Positions 27,876 through 36,723 are shown, numbered from the stretch's first letter. The stretch is 41,698 nt of DNA from an uncultured Rhodospirillales bacterium (GCA_903893975.1 CAITOL010000200.1:1-41698); one strand, 5' to 3'. Notes: a model not told the origin generated them from the letters alone. Made by a program: numbers and translations.

Positions 27876-28649
27876 CTACTCCCGAAAACTCGGATCAATC
27901 CGGTCCAGCCGCTTCAGCAGCGCCGGCCATTCCAGCAGGCCGCGGCGGCGTTCGCCGGTGGGTTTGAACAGGCGGTTGGTTTGCGCCACCGCCTCGGCTG
28001 AGGGCATGTGCAGTTCGGTGTTGCAGGACAGCGTCATCACCTGCAACTCGCAGGCGCGTTCCAGGCGGAACAGGTTGTTGAACGCTTCGGGGATCGAGGT
28101 GCCGGTGACCAGCAGGCCGTGGTTGCGCAGGATCATCACCTCCCGATCGCCGAGATCGGCGACCAGGCGGGCGCGTTCATCGAGGTTGAGCGCCGGGCCT
28201 TCGAATTCGTGGTAGCCGATATCGGTGAAGCGCATGGAGGATTGGGCGAGCGGCAGCAGGCCGCAGGCCATTGCGGAGACGGCCATGCCGGGTAGGGAAT
28301 GGGTGTGGATGACGCAATCGACATCCGGGCGGGCCATGTGGACGGCGCTGTGGATGACGAAGCCGGCTTTGTTGGCGCGCAGGCCGGTCGGGTCGAACAG
28401 CACCTTGCCGGTTTCGTCGACCTTGACGAAGCAGGATGCGGTTATCTGGTCGTAGAGGTAGCCGTAGGGGTTGAGCAGAAAAGTCCCTTCCTCCCCCGGC
28501 ACGCGGACGGAGATGTGATTGGCGATCATCTCATCCCAGCCGTAATGATTGACCAGCCGGTAGCAGGCGGCGAGGTCGACGCGGGCTTGCCATTCTTCTG
28601 GCGAGACCTGATCGCGCACATTGGCGAGCGTTGCGGTGACGGCGTCCAT
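27876..28649 (-). CDS. Class II aldolase/adducin-family protein
   Basis: A 257-residue homologue of fuculose-phosphate aldolase-like proteins. Metal ligands are visible in CVIHTHSLPGMAVSAM (HxH) and the distal His in ILRNHGLLVTG. A glutamate for catalysis is hard to place, as in many members of unknown function. ATG at 28649 (MDAVTATLANV) is chosen; the frame continues upstream only as antisense to the MFS gene. The substrate is unknown. It is divergent from the MFS gene by 88 bases. Confidence 0.88.
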   Translation of the reverse strand: MDAVTATLANVRDQVSPEEWQARVDLAACYRLVNHYGWDEMIANHISVRVPGEEGTFLLNPYGYLYDQITASCFVKVDETGKVLFDPTGLRANKAGFVIHSAVHMARPDVDCVIHTHSLPGMAVSAMACGLLPLAQSSMRFTDIGYHEFEGPALNLDERARLVADLGDREVMILRNHGLLVTGTSIPEAFNNLFRLERACELQVMTLSCNTELHMPSAEAVAQTNRLFKPTGERRRGLLEWPALLKRLDRIDPSFRE

Positions 28650-28737
28650 GCTGGTTTCCCCCAAATTTGCTTGGGCGGCAGCTTGGCGGGAACTGGCCGG
28701 GCTTGCAACGCATTCGGGGCGGGGCGATGCTGCGCGG

Positions 28738-30186
28738 ATGGAGCCACACAGCACAACAACAGCCGCGCCGGAAGCGGCCAGCCCCGAGGCGATCCGCCGG
28801 CGCAGCCGGATTACCGCGCTGATCGTGGCCTGCGCATTGTTTATGCAGAACCTGGACAGCACGGTGATTTCCACCGCTTTGCCGACCATGGCGCGGGCCT
28901 TTGGCGCCGACCCGGTGCATATGAATGTGGCGCTGACCAGCTATCTGCTGTCGCTGGCGGTGTTTATTCCGGCGAGTGGCTGGATTGCGGACCGGTTTGG
29001 CGCCAAGCAGGTGTTCCGGCTGGCCATTCTGGTGTTCACCGTGGGCTCCGTGCTGTGCGGGCGGGCGGATAGTCTGGGGTTTCTGGTCGCGGCGCGGATT
29101 TTTCAGGGCATTGGCGGCGCGATGATGGTGCCGGTGGGCCGGCTGGTGCTGCTGCGGACGGTGCCGAAGCATGAATTGGTCGCGGCGATGGCCTGGCTGT
29201 CTACGCCGGCCTTGCTGGGGCCGGTGCTGGGGCCGCCGATTGGCGGCTTTATCGTGACGTATTTTTCCTGGCCGCTGATTTTTGACATCAACATCCCCAT
29301 CGGCCTGCTGGGCGTGGTGCTGGTGAGCAAGTTTGTCGAGGATGTGCGCGAGCCGCTGCACACGCGGTTCGACTGGCGCGGCCTGGCGCTGTCCGGCACC
29401 TGCCTGGCCAGTTTGATGTTCGGGCTGGAGACCGCCGGGCGCGGGGTGGTGGAGCCGGCTTTGACCCAGGCGATGCTGGGGCTCGGGGTGGTGTCCGCGT
29501 TGCTGTACGCGTGGCATGCGCGGCATACCGCCGCGCCGTTGCTGGATTTCAGCCTGTTGCGGCACCGCACGTTTCTGGTGGCGGTGACCGGCGGCACGCT
29601 GTTTCGCATCGGGATTGGCGCCATTCCGTTTCTGCTGCCGATGATGTTGCAGCTGACCTTTGGCAAATCCGCGGCGCAAAGCGGGCTGATCACGTTCGCC
29701 AGTTCGCTGGGGGCGTTGCTGATGAAGCCGGCTTCGACCCGGGCGCTGCGCTGGCTCGGGTTTCGCGATACGCTGGTGGCCAATGCGGTGCTGAGCGCGG
29801 TGCTGCTGGGGGTGATCGGGCTGTTCCGGCCGGATTGGCCGGCGGCGGTGATCTACACCATTCTGATCGCGGGCGGGTTTTTCCGGTCGTTGCAGTTCAC
29901 CGCCTATAACGCACTGGCCTATGCCGATGTTCCGCGCCCGCAAATGAGTGCGGCGACCAGCTTTTACGCCACTGTGCAGCAGGTTTCGATGACGCTGGGC
30001 GTGTCGGCCGGGGCGGCGTCGCTGACGATCAGCATGGCGGCGGCGGGGCATAGCACGCCGATGCTGGCGGATTTCACCATCGCGTTTCTGGTGGTGGCGA
30101 CCAGCACGATGCTGTCCACCCCGGTATCGCTGCTGATGCCGCGCCATGCGGCGACCGAGGTGAGCGGGCACGCCCAACGCGGCTGA
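28738..30186 (+). CDS. MFS transporter, DHA2-like (14 transmembrane segments) drug/solute exporter
   Basis: A 482-residue inner-membrane proton antiporter of the EmrB/QacA type. Motif QNLDSTVISTALPTMARAF after the first helix, then GWIADRFGAKQVFR (motif A) and GPVLGPPIGGFI (motif C of antiporters). DINIPIGLLGVVL follows, also typical of this group. About 14 hydrophobic helices can be counted. ATG at 28738 (MEPHSTTTAAPE). No membrane-fusion or regulator gene is adjacent. Likely exports toxic organic compounds; substrate unknown. Confidence 0.9.
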   Translation: MEPHSTTTAAPEAASPEAIRRRSRITALIVACALFMQNLDSTVISTALPTMARAFGADPVHMNVALTSYLLSLAVFIPASGWIADRFGAKQVFRLAILVFTVGSVLCGRADSLGFLVAARIFQGIGGAMMVPVGRLVLLRTVPKHELVAAMAWLSTPALLGPVLGPPIGGFIVTYFSWPLIFDINIPIGLLGVVLVSKFVEDVREPLHTRFDWRGLALSGTCLASLMFGLETAGRGVVEPALTQAMLGLGVVSALLYAWHARHTAAPLLDFSLLRHRTFLVAVTGGTLFRIGIGAIPFLLPMMLQLTFGKSAAQSGLITFASSLGALLMKPASTRALRWLGFRDTLVANAVLSAVLLGVIGLFRPDWPAAVIYTILIAGGFFRSLQFTAYNALAYADVPRPQMSAATSFYATVQQVSMTLGVSAGAASLTISMAAAGHSTPMLADFTIAFLVVATSTMLSTPVSLLMPRHAATEVSGHAQRG

Positions 30187-30195
30187 GATGTTGCC

Positions 30196-32061
30196 TCAAT
30201 GGCCAAATCCCCGGCGCAGCCAGTCGACAACCCGCAATGGCCGAGGCCGAGGTGCCACCGCGGCGTGCCGGCGGGCGTAGATTTCGGTCAGCAGCACCTC
30301 GCCTCCCGAGGCGCGCTCCAGGGTCATGCGCCGGTTGAACGTTTCCGCCGAGCCGGGGTGATGGCCGATCACCACCACCCCGGCTTGCGGCAGCATGTCG
30401 ACAAGCAGGCGCAGCATGGTTTCGGCGGAGACCGGATCGAGCGCATCGGTGGAATTGCCGAGGATGATCCAGCTCGGCCGGAACAGCACCAGCCGAGCGA
30501 AGGACAGGCGTTGCATTTCAGCGCCGGTCAGCACGCGCTCCCAGTCCGATACCTCATATAGCCGTTGCACCAGATGCGGCAGACCCGCCCAGGCCAGCGC
30601 ATCGGCAAGCGCGGTGTCGGGGTGCATATCGCTCTCCCCGGGAAACGCCAGCGCCCGGCGCAAACTGCCCTCCGGCAGAAACGGGCTACGCCCGACCGCG
30701 ATCATCTCGGCGTCGTCCGGCAGAGTCACATGTCCCCTCCCCCACGGCCAAATGCCGGCGAGGACTCGGAACAGCACGGATGCGGCTTCCGGGTCGCCGT
30801 CGACCAGCACGAGTTCGCCCGGTGCCACGTGCAGGGTCAGCGCGGAAAGAATGGCGGTGCCATCGGGGGCGGCGACCCACAGATCCTGCACGCCGAGCGA
30901 TGACGCGGCGGTGCGGTCGAGATTGATCGCCGTATCGCCGGAACGCGCCGCTTCAAGGGCGACGATCCGCACTGCCTCCTCCAGCGCCAACACCCGCTCG
31001 ACCGAGGCACGCCATTCCGCGAGACGAGGCAGATTGTCCACCGGCCAGGACAGCGCGCTGGTGACTTGCTGAAAAGCCTGGGCCGATTGCATCAACCCAC
31101 CGAGCGAAAACGCGCCGCTGAGAAAGCGTGGTGTGCCAACCAGAATGGGAAACACCGCCGCCAGGGTGCCATAGCCGGACGAGAACGCGACCAGACGGCC
31201 AAGGCCGGTGGACTGCGCCCGCCAAGAGGGCGCGATATCCTCAAAATGGCCGCCAAGACGGGCGCGTTCGAAAGCCTCGCCGCGCGCGACCGCGATCGGC
31301 TCGGCACGGCCATGCGCCCGCACCAGGCTGAACCGGAAATCGGCTTCCTTGGTCTGGCGGCTGTCGGTGGCGTGCACTAGCGGTCGGCCGAGCACGAAGG
31401 CGACCACAGCGCCGGTGCCGGCATACAGGAACGCGAGCATGACGAGATGGCCGGGGATTGGCACGCCGGCAAAATGGACCCAACCGGACAGCGACCACAG
31501 GATGCCGACAAAGGTGCCCAATAGCAGCACGCAGGAAAACAGGCTGCTGGCCAGATCGATCGCTGCTTCCACCGCGATCCGGATGTCCTCGGCAATCCGA
31601 CCGTCCGGGTTGGCGTGATCGCCGGGGATCAGGGCGGCCTGGTAGTGGCGGGCATTGTCCATCCAGTTGCCGATCACCCGTGCGGTGAGCCAGCGGCGCC
31701 AATCCAGATAGAGCTTGCGGCGGATGCCGAGATGCGCGGTGTTGGCTACCATGGTGCCGAGCACGATGAGGGTGAAGATGCCGATTTGAGCCATCGCGCC
31801 ATCGGTTGACCGGCGCTCGAGCGCGTTGAACAGATCGGCGCTCCAGAGATTGAGGCGCAGCGCGAGCAGGACCTGACCAATGACGACGCCCACCAACGCC
31901 GCGATCAGGGCACGCGGCTTCCAGCCGCCCGCGCCAGTCCAGTAGTGGCCGGTCAGGCGCACGAAGTCGCGGAAGAATGTGGGCTTGCGCCCAGGTTCCA
32001 CATTTTGGCCCCGAGGAGGGGCGGGGGCCTCAGGGTACTCCGCATCGTCGATGCAGGTCAT
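30196..32061 (-). CDS. ABC transporter (SbmA/YddA-type) with a degenerate ATPase domain
   Basis: A 621-residue fused permease-ATPase. The N-terminal half is an ABC_membrane_2 domain: NLWSADLFNALERR, RIAEDIRIAVEAAIDL, several hydrophobic helices. The C-terminal half aligns with ABC ATPases but key motifs are gone. The Walker A position reads GDPEAASV with no Lys or Ser/Thr. The Walker B end reads WIILGNSTDALDP with Gly and Asn for the Asp-Glu pair. The signature is LTGAEMQRLSFAR. The switch His may survive in VIGHHPG. The frame is otherwise open, so this looks like a retained protein with lost ATP hydrolysis, not a random pseudogene. Start at 32061; function unknown. Confidence 0.87.
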   Translation of the reverse strand: MTCIDDAEYPEAPAPPRGQNVEPGRKPTFFRDFVRLTGHYWTGAGGWKPRALIAALVGVVIGQVLLALRLNLWSADLFNALERRSTDGAMAQIGIFTLIVLGTMVANTAHLGIRRKLYLDWRRWLTARVIGNWMDNARHYQAALIPGDHANPDGRIAEDIRIAVEAAIDLASSLFSCVLLLGTFVGILWSLSGWVHFAGVPIPGHLVMLAFLYAGTGAVVAFVLGRPLVHATDSRQTKEADFRFSLVRAHGRAEPIAVARGEAFERARLGGHFEDIAPSWRAQSTGLGRLVAFSSGYGTLAAVFPILVGTPRFLSGAFSLGGLMQSAQAFQQVTSALSWPVDNLPRLAEWRASVERVLALEEAVRIVALEAARSGDTAINLDRTAASSLGVQDLWVAAPDGTAILSALTLHVAPGELVLVDGDPEAASVLFRVLAGIWPWGRGHVTLPDDAEMIAVGRSPFLPEGSLRRALAFPGESDMHPDTALADALAWAGLPHLVQRLYEVSDWERVLTGAEMQRLSFARLVLFRPSWIILGNSTDALDPVSAETMLRLLVDMLPQAGVVVIGHHPGSAETFNRRMTLERASGGEVLLTEIYARRHAAVAPRPRPLRVVDWLRRGFGH

Positions 32062-32154
32062 TGCTGTCCTCTGGATGCGTGGCCGTTACGTCTATATGGG
32101 GCAGGCTTTCGCCAGGGTCGCGTGAGGGGAAATACCTAGCCACCCGGAGCCACC

Positions 32155-32183
32155 TTTCCGCGTTATGCACAAATGGCTATATC
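32155..32183 (+). promoter_or_regulatory. Promoter close to the modB start codon
   Basis: -10 hexamer TATATC (32178-32183) ends six bases before the modB ATG; the -35 (TTTCCG) is weak. Same -10 to ATG spacing as at 14468 and 36724, suggesting a leaderless transcript. A full ModE palindrome is not seen. Confidence 0.35.
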
Positions 32184-32189
32184 GATGGG

Positions 32190-32885
32190 ATGCTGGATGT
32201 GCTGACGCATAATGAGTGGGAGGCCGTGGCGCTGACCCTCGAGGTCGCGACAAGGGCTGTGCTGTTCGGGCTGCCGTTGGCGGTGCTGACGGCGCTGGTG
32301 CTGGCGCGCGGGCGGTTTTTCGGGCGGGCCGGGCTGGACGCGCTGGTGCATCTGCCGATGGTGCTGCCGCCGGTGGTGGTGGGCTGGTTGCTGCTGCTGG
32401 TGTTCGGGGTGCGCGGGCCGGTGGGGGCGCTGCTGCGCGACTGGTTTGGTGTGCGGCTGGTGTTCACCTCCACCGGTGCCGCGCTGGCCTGTGCGGTGAT
32501 GGCGTTTCCGCTGATGGTGCGGGCGGTGCGCCTGTCGCTCGAAGGGGTGGATCGCGGGTTGGAGCAGGCGGCGCGCAGCCTGGGGGCCGGGCCGCTGGAT
32601 CGGTTTTTCAGCATCACCTTGCCGTTGGCGGCGCCGGGCGTGGTGGTGGGGGCGATTGTGGGCTTTGCCGCCTGCCTGGGGGAATTTGGCGCGGTGATTA
32701 CCTTTGCCGCCAATATTCCCGGCCAGACCCAGACCTTGCCGCTGGCGATTTACGCCGCATTGCAGACGCCGGGGGGCGAGGCGGTGGCGGCGCGGCTGTC
32801 GCTGGTGTCGATCTTGCTGGCATTGGCCGGGCTGCTGGCGGCGGATTGGCTGGGCCGGCGGCTGCGGGCGCGGGTGGGGCAATGA
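32190..32885 (+). CDS. modB: Molybdate ABC transporter permease
   Basis: A 231-residue inner-membrane permease with five or six helices. The family EAA-like loop is RSLGAGPLDRFFSITLPLAAPGVVVGAIVGFAACLGEFG, spread over two helices, and GQTQTLPLAIYAALQTPGG is characteristic of ModB. ATG at 32190; the open frame upstream lacks conserved sequence. The ATGA overlap with modC shows coupling. modA, the periplasmic molybdate-binding protein, is absent from both sides. Confidence 0.93.
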   Translation: MLDVLTHNEWEAVALTLEVATRAVLFGLPLAVLTALVLARGRFFGRAGLDALVHLPMVLPPVVVGWLLLLVFGVRGPVGALLRDWFGVRLVFTSTGAALACAVMAFPLMVRAVRLSLEGVDRGLEQAARSLGAGPLDRFFSITLPLAAPGVVVGAIVGFAACLGEFGAVITFAANIPGQTQTLPLAIYAALQTPGGEAVAARLSLVSILLALAGLLAADWLGRRLRARVGQ

Positions 32886-33958
32886 TCGCGGTTGATCTGC
32901 GGCATGATTTTGGCGGCTTCATGCTGGATGTGCGCTTTGACGCGCCGGCGGGGGTGACGGCGCTGTTCGGGCCATCCGGCGCCGGGAAATCCAGCGTGGT
33001 GGCCGCGCTGGCCGGATTGCTGCGGCCGGATGCCGGGCGGCTGGTGGTGGATGGGGTGGTGCTGTCTGACAGCGCGACCGGGGCGGATGTGCCGGTGGAG
33101 CGGCGGCGGCTCGGCCTGGTGTTTCAGGATGCGCGGCTGTTTCCGCATATGACGGTGGCGGGGAATTTGCGCTACGGGCTGCGGCGGGCGCCGGCGGGGC
33201 CGATCGGGTGGGATGTGGTGGTCGATCTGCTCGGGCTGGCCGGGTTGCTGGCGCGGCGGCCGCATAGCCTGTCGGGTGGGGAGCGGCAGCGTGTGGCGAT
33301 TGGCCGGGCGCTGCTGTCGCAGCCACGGCTGCTGCTGCTGGACGAGCCGCTGGCCAGCCTGGATGCGGCGCGCAAGGCGGAGATTCTGCCGTATCTGCTG
33401 CGGCTGAAAACCGCGCTGGCGCTGCCGATGGTTTATGTGACGCACGCGCTGGAGGAGGTGTTCTTCCTGGCCGACACGCTGGTGTTGCTGGAGGCCGGGC
33501 GGGTGCTGGCGTGCGGCGGGGTGGCGGCGCTGTCCAGCCGGGGCGATTTGCCGCTGGCGGCGCGCGATGATGCGGCGGCGGTGCTGGATGCCGAGATTGC
33601 CGAGCACCATCCGGCGCGGCGGCTGTCGTTGCTGCGGGCCGGGGGGATGGTGCTGTGGGTGCCGCTGCTGGGCGGGGCGCTGGGCAGCAAGGTGCGGGTG
33701 CGCATCCCGGCGCGGGAGATTATTCTGGCCACCGAGGCGCCGAGCGCGATCAGCCTGCACAACGTAGTGCCCGGCACGGTGCGGGCGATCCACGCGGATG
33801 CGGCACGGCATGCGGCGCTGGTGGAGATCGATGCGGGCCAGGCGACCCTGCTCGCACGGGTGACGCCGGATGCGGTGGCGCGGCTGGCGCTGACGGTGGG
33901 TGGGCCGGTGCTGGCGTTGATTAAATCTATGGCGGTGGATGTGCGGCCGGCGGGTTAG
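32882..33958 (+). CDS. modC: Molybdate ABC transporter ATP-binding protein
   Basis: ATPase of the molybdate importer, 358 residues. Walker A GPSGAGKSSVV, Q-loop LVFQDARLFPHMTV, signature LSGGERQRVAIGRALL, Walker B LLLLDEPLASLDAARKAE, and switch His in YVTHALEE are all canonical. The C-terminal MOP regulatory domain is visible in SAISLHNVVPGTVRAIHAD. It overlaps modB by four bases. Its TAG shares bases with the stop of the convergent metal-binding gene. Confidence 0.95.
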   Translation: MIAVDLRHDFGGFMLDVRFDAPAGVTALFGPSGAGKSSVVAALAGLLRPDAGRLVVDGVVLSDSATGADVPVERRRLGLVFQDARLFPHMTVAGNLRYGLRRAPAGPIGWDVVVDLLGLAGLLARRPHSLSGGERQRVAIGRALLSQPRLLLLDEPLASLDAARKAEILPYLLRLKTALALPMVYVTHALEEVFFLADTLVLLEAGRVLACGGVAALSSRGDLPLAARDDAAAVLDAEIAEHHPARRLSLLRAGGMVLWVPLLGGALGSKVRVRIPAREIILATEAPSAISLHNVVPGTVRAIHADAARHAALVEIDAGQATLLARVTPDAVARLALTVGGPVLALIKSMAVDVRPAG

Positions 33959-34827
33959 CGGGTGGCGGCGGCCATCAGCCGGGTGTTGTGGCGCATCATG
34001 TCGAGATAGGTGCTGGCGGGGCCGTTGGCGGGCGATAGCGCATCGCTGAACAGGGTGCCGCCGATTTTGACCCCGGTTTCGCGGGCGATCTGGCGGAGCA
34101 CGGCGCTGTTGGAGATGTTTTCCAGGAACAGAGCGGTGATGTTCTGCGCCCGGATCTGGCCGATCAGGCGGCGAAGGTCCTTGGCGCTGGGCTCACTTTC
34201 GGTGGAGAAGCCTTCGGGGGCGAGGAAATCGACGCCGTATTCGGCGCCGTAATAGCCGAGAGCGTCGTGGGTGGTGATGATGCGGCGGCGGGCGCGCGGC
34301 AGCGGGGCCCAGGCGGCGCGGATGTCCGCGTCCAGCGCATCGAGGCGTTGCAGGTAGCGGTCGGCGGCGGCGGCGTAGGCGGTGGCGCCGTCCGGGTCCG
34401 CGGCGCTGAGGCCGGCGCGGAGATTGGCGATGTAGGCGCGCAGGTTGGGCACGCTTTGGAAGGCGTGCGGGTCTGTGCCGCCATCCGGCGTCTGGCGCGG
34501 GGCGATGCCGGCGGTGGCGACGATCAGGCGGCCGCGGAAGTTGGCGGCCTGGGCGAGGCGATCCATCCAGCCTTCAAAGCCAAGGCCGTTGACCACCAGC
34601 ACATCCGCCTGGGCGACGGCGCGGAGGTCTGACGGTTTGGGCTGGTAGACATGGGTGTCCTGATCCGGGCCGACCAGCATGGCGACGCGCAGGCGCGGGC
34701 CGGTGAGGTTTTGCACGAGGTCGGCGAGGATGGAGAAGCTGGCCATGACCCGGAGGGGCGAAGCGGCTTGGGCTGATACAGGCAGCGCCGCGAGAGCAAG
34801 GCACAGAGCGCGGCGGCGTGACAGCAT
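33955..34827 (-). CDS. Zinc/manganese ABC transporter substrate-binding protein (cluster A-I)
   Basis: A 290-residue periplasmic metal-binding protein. Signal peptide MLSRRRALCLALAALPVSAQA. The metal ligands expected for the ZnuA/SitA/AztC fold are present: His in DTHVYQPKPSDL, His in TDPHAFQSVPN, an acidic residue in FLENISNS and Asp in LFSDALS. The long His-rich loop of typical ZnuA is missing, so the preferred metal (Zn or Mn) is open. A Zur-like palindrome upstream favours zinc. No cognate permease or ATPase is in the window. GAGAGG lies five bases before the ATG. Confidence 0.88.
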   Translation of the reverse strand: MLSRRRALCLALAALPVSAQAASPLRVMASFSILADLVQNLTGPRLRVAMLVGPDQDTHVYQPKPSDLRAVAQADVLVVNGLGFEGWMDRLAQAANFRGRLIVATAGIAPRQTPDGGTDPHAFQSVPNLRAYIANLRAGLSAADPDGATAYAAAADRYLQRLDALDADIRAAWAPLPRARRRIITTHDALGYYGAEYGVDFLAPEGFSTESEPSAKDLRRLIGQIRAQNITALFLENISNSAVLRQIARETGVKIGGTLFSDALSPANGPASTYLDMMRHNTRLMAAATR

Positions 34828-34845
34828 GGGGGCCTCTCGAGGATG

Positions 34846-34865
34846 CGTTATGTTATATCATAACG
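34846..34865. promoter_or_regulatory. Zur/Fur-family operator-like palindrome
   Basis: CGTTATG-TTATAT-CATAACG: perfect 7-bp arms around an AT spacer, 19 bases upstream of the metal-binding protein start. The pattern resembles alphaproteobacterial Zur boxes (GTTAT..ATAAC). It would repress the gene when zinc is sufficient. Confidence 0.6.
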
Positions 34866-34898
34866 TACCCTTGGCGCCGGCGGCAAGCGGCAGGGGGG

Positions 34899-35687
34899 TT
34901 AGGGCAGCGGATACCAGGCCGGCCGGCGTTTTTCGGCGAAGGCGGCGGTGCCTTCCAGGCCTTCGGGGGAGCTGCGCTGCAGCCAGCCTTCATGCGCGAG
35001 CATGTCCATCGCCCGTTGGTCGAGGGTGAGGCCGTTGGCCGCGAGGAAGGAGTGTTTGGTGACCGCGACGGCGCCGGGGGCGCTGAGCAGGATGGCGTCC
35101 AGCACCTGCGCGAGGCGGGCTTCCATGGCGTCGGCCGCGACGACTTCGTGCACCAGGCCGATGCGCAGGGCCTCGGCGGCGTCGAAGCGTTCGCCGGTGA
35201 GGGCGTAGCGGCGGGTTTGGCGCAGGCCGATGGCGTTGACCATATGGGTGCTGATCGGCGACGGGGTGACGCCGACGCGGACCTCGGTGATGCCGAACAG
35301 GGCGGCGGGGGTGGCCAGGGCGACATCGACGCAGCAGGCGATGCCGGCGCCGCCGCCGAAGCAGGCGCCGTGGATGATGGCGATGGTGGGTTTGGGGAAC
35401 TCGTTCAGCCGCTGCATGGCGACGGTGGTGGCGAGCGAGGCAGCGAAGGCGTCCGCGGGCGGGGCTTTGGCGATCTGGCCGAGCCAGTTGATGTCGGCTC
35501 CGGCGGCGAATTGCTTACCGGCGCCGCGGATGACGACGGCGCGGACCGCTGGGTCGGCGGCCAATGTCGCTAGCCCGTCGGTGAGGGCGGCGAGCAGCTC
35601 CGCATTATAGGCGTTGCCGCGTTCGGGGCGGTTGAGGGTGACGGTGGCGATGCCGCGCGCATCGACGGCGAGCAGCACGACGCTCAT
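34899..35687 (-). CDS. Enoyl-CoA hydratase/isomerase family protein
   Basis: A 262-residue crotonase-fold enzyme. The CoA-binding and oxyanion segments are KQFAAGADINWLGQ and IHGACFGGGAGIACCVDVALA; Glu in FGITEVRVGVTP is the catalytic-type residue. It hydrates or isomerises acyl-CoA; similar proteins act in isohexenylglutaconyl- or methylglutaconyl-CoA breakdown, but that is not shown here. Its ATG overlaps the stop of the dehydratase gene (ATGA). Confidence 0.9.
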   Translation of the reverse strand: MSVVLLAVDARGIATVTLNRPERGNAYNAELLAALTDGLATLAADPAVRAVVIRGAGKQFAAGADINWLGQIAKAPPADAFAASLATTVAMQRLNEFPKPTIAIIHGACFGGGAGIACCVDVALATPAALFGITEVRVGVTPSPISTHMVNAIGLRQTRRYALTGERFDAAEALRIGLVHEVVAADAMEARLAQVLDAILLSAPGAVAVTKHSFLAANGLTLDQRAMDMLAHEGWLQRSSPEGLEGTAAFAEKRRPAWYPLP

Positions 35688-36643
35688 GCCAAGGCACCTC
35701 CGGCGGCGAAATAGGCTGGGTCGGTATTGGCGCCGCAGACCAGCACGCCGACGCGGGCGCCGGCGGGCGGGACCCAGGCGCCGGAGAGCAGGGCGGACAG
35801 GGCGGTGGCGCCGCCGGGCTCGGCGATCAGGCGGAGGCGATCCCAGAGCAGGCGTTGGGCGGCGCGGATGGCGTCGTCCTCCACCAGCACGGCCGCGGAC
35901 ACGTGCTGGGCGGCGATGGGGAACATCAGATCGCCGATCTGGCGGGCGCCGAGCGCGTCGGCGGCGTAGCCACCGACCGGGCCTGCGACCGGATGGCCGG
36001 CTTGCAGGGCATTGTAGAGCGCCGGGCAGCCGGTGGGCTCCACGCTGACCACCTTGATGCGGCCAGCGAGCCAGGCGGCCATGCCGCCGATGAGGCCGCC
36101 GCCGCCGGTGGCGACCAGGATGTGGGTGAGGTCGGCGGCGTCTTCCTCGAACTCCTTGGCGGTGGTGCCTTGGCCGGCGAGCACGTCGGCGTGGTCGTAG
36201 GCGTGCACTTCGAGCGCGCCGGTTTCGGCCTGGCGGGCTTGGCTGGCCTGGAGTGCCTCGGCATAGGCGGCGCCGACGCGGACGAGCCGGGCGCCGAAGC
36301 TTTCAATGCGGGCGCATTTGGCCGGTGGCGTGCGTTCGGGGACGTAGATTTCCGCCGTGAGGCCGAGCTTGTGCGCGGCATAGGCGACGGCGGCGCCGTG
36401 ATTGCCGCCGGATGCGGCGATGACGCCGCTGGCTGGCAGGGTGCCGGCGTCACGCGCACGCAGAATGCGGTTGAAGGCGCCGCGCGGCTTGAAGCTGCCG
36501 GCGTGTTGCAGCAGTTCCAGCTTCAAGGTCAGGGCGTAGGGCAGCCCGAGATCGTCCGGTGCGAGGCGCAGGATCGGGGTGCGGCGCACATAGGGGGCGA
36601 TACGGTGGGCGGCGGCGGCGATGTCGTGCGGAAGGATGCTCAT
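35684..36643 (-). CDS. PLP-dependent serine/threonine dehydratase
   Basis: A 319-residue fold-type II PLP enzyme related to threonine ammonia-lyase and serine racemase. The Schiff-base Lys is in HAGSFKPRGAFNR, the Asn-containing loop is ASGGNHGAAVAYAA, and the phosphate-binding Gly loop is VATGGGGLIGG. No C-terminal ACT domain is present, so allosteric feedback as in IlvA is unlikely. ATG at 36643 (MSILPHDI) is chosen over one 36 bases earlier. Coupled to the enoyl-CoA hydratase gene. Confidence 0.9.
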   Translation of the reverse strand: MSILPHDIAAAAHRIAPYVRRTPILRLAPDDLGLPYALTLKLELLQHAGSFKPRGAFNRILRARDAGTLPASGVIAASGGNHGAAVAYAAHKLGLTAEIYVPERTPPAKCARIESFGARLVRVGAAYAEALQASQARQAETGALEVHAYDHADVLAGQGTTAKEFEEDAADLTHILVATGGGGLIGGMAAWLAGRIKVVSVEPTGCPALYNALQAGHPVAGPVGGYAADALGARQIGDLMFPIAAQHVSAAVLVEDDAIRAAQRLLWDRLRLIAEPGGATALSALLSGAWVPPAGARVGVLVCGANTDPAYFAAGGALA

Positions 36644-36687
36644 GCCGTAGGCATGGCATGGGCGCAGGGGGTGCGGCAAGCCGCGGG

Positions 36688-36717
36688 CTTACCAGCCCGG
36701 GCGCTTGCGGCTATAAG
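36688..36717 (+). promoter_or_regulatory. Promoter for a leaderless hprK transcript
   Basis: TATAAG (36712-36717) ends six bases before the hprK ATG, with CTTACC as a weak -35 at 18-base spacing. The -10 lies within an inverted repeat GCGCTT/AAGCGC. No Shine-Dalgarno sequence is present. Confidence 0.4.
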
Positions 36718-36723
36718 CGCGCT

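Noticed and set aside
28531-30177. Open frame of 548 codons on the minus strand
   Set aside because: Antisense to the MFS transporter; Arg/His/Gln-rich without any hydrophobic core.
32163-32187. ModE-type operator before modB
   Set aside because: CGTTAT and TATATCGAT resemble half sites, but spacing and the second arm do not form the expected palindrome.
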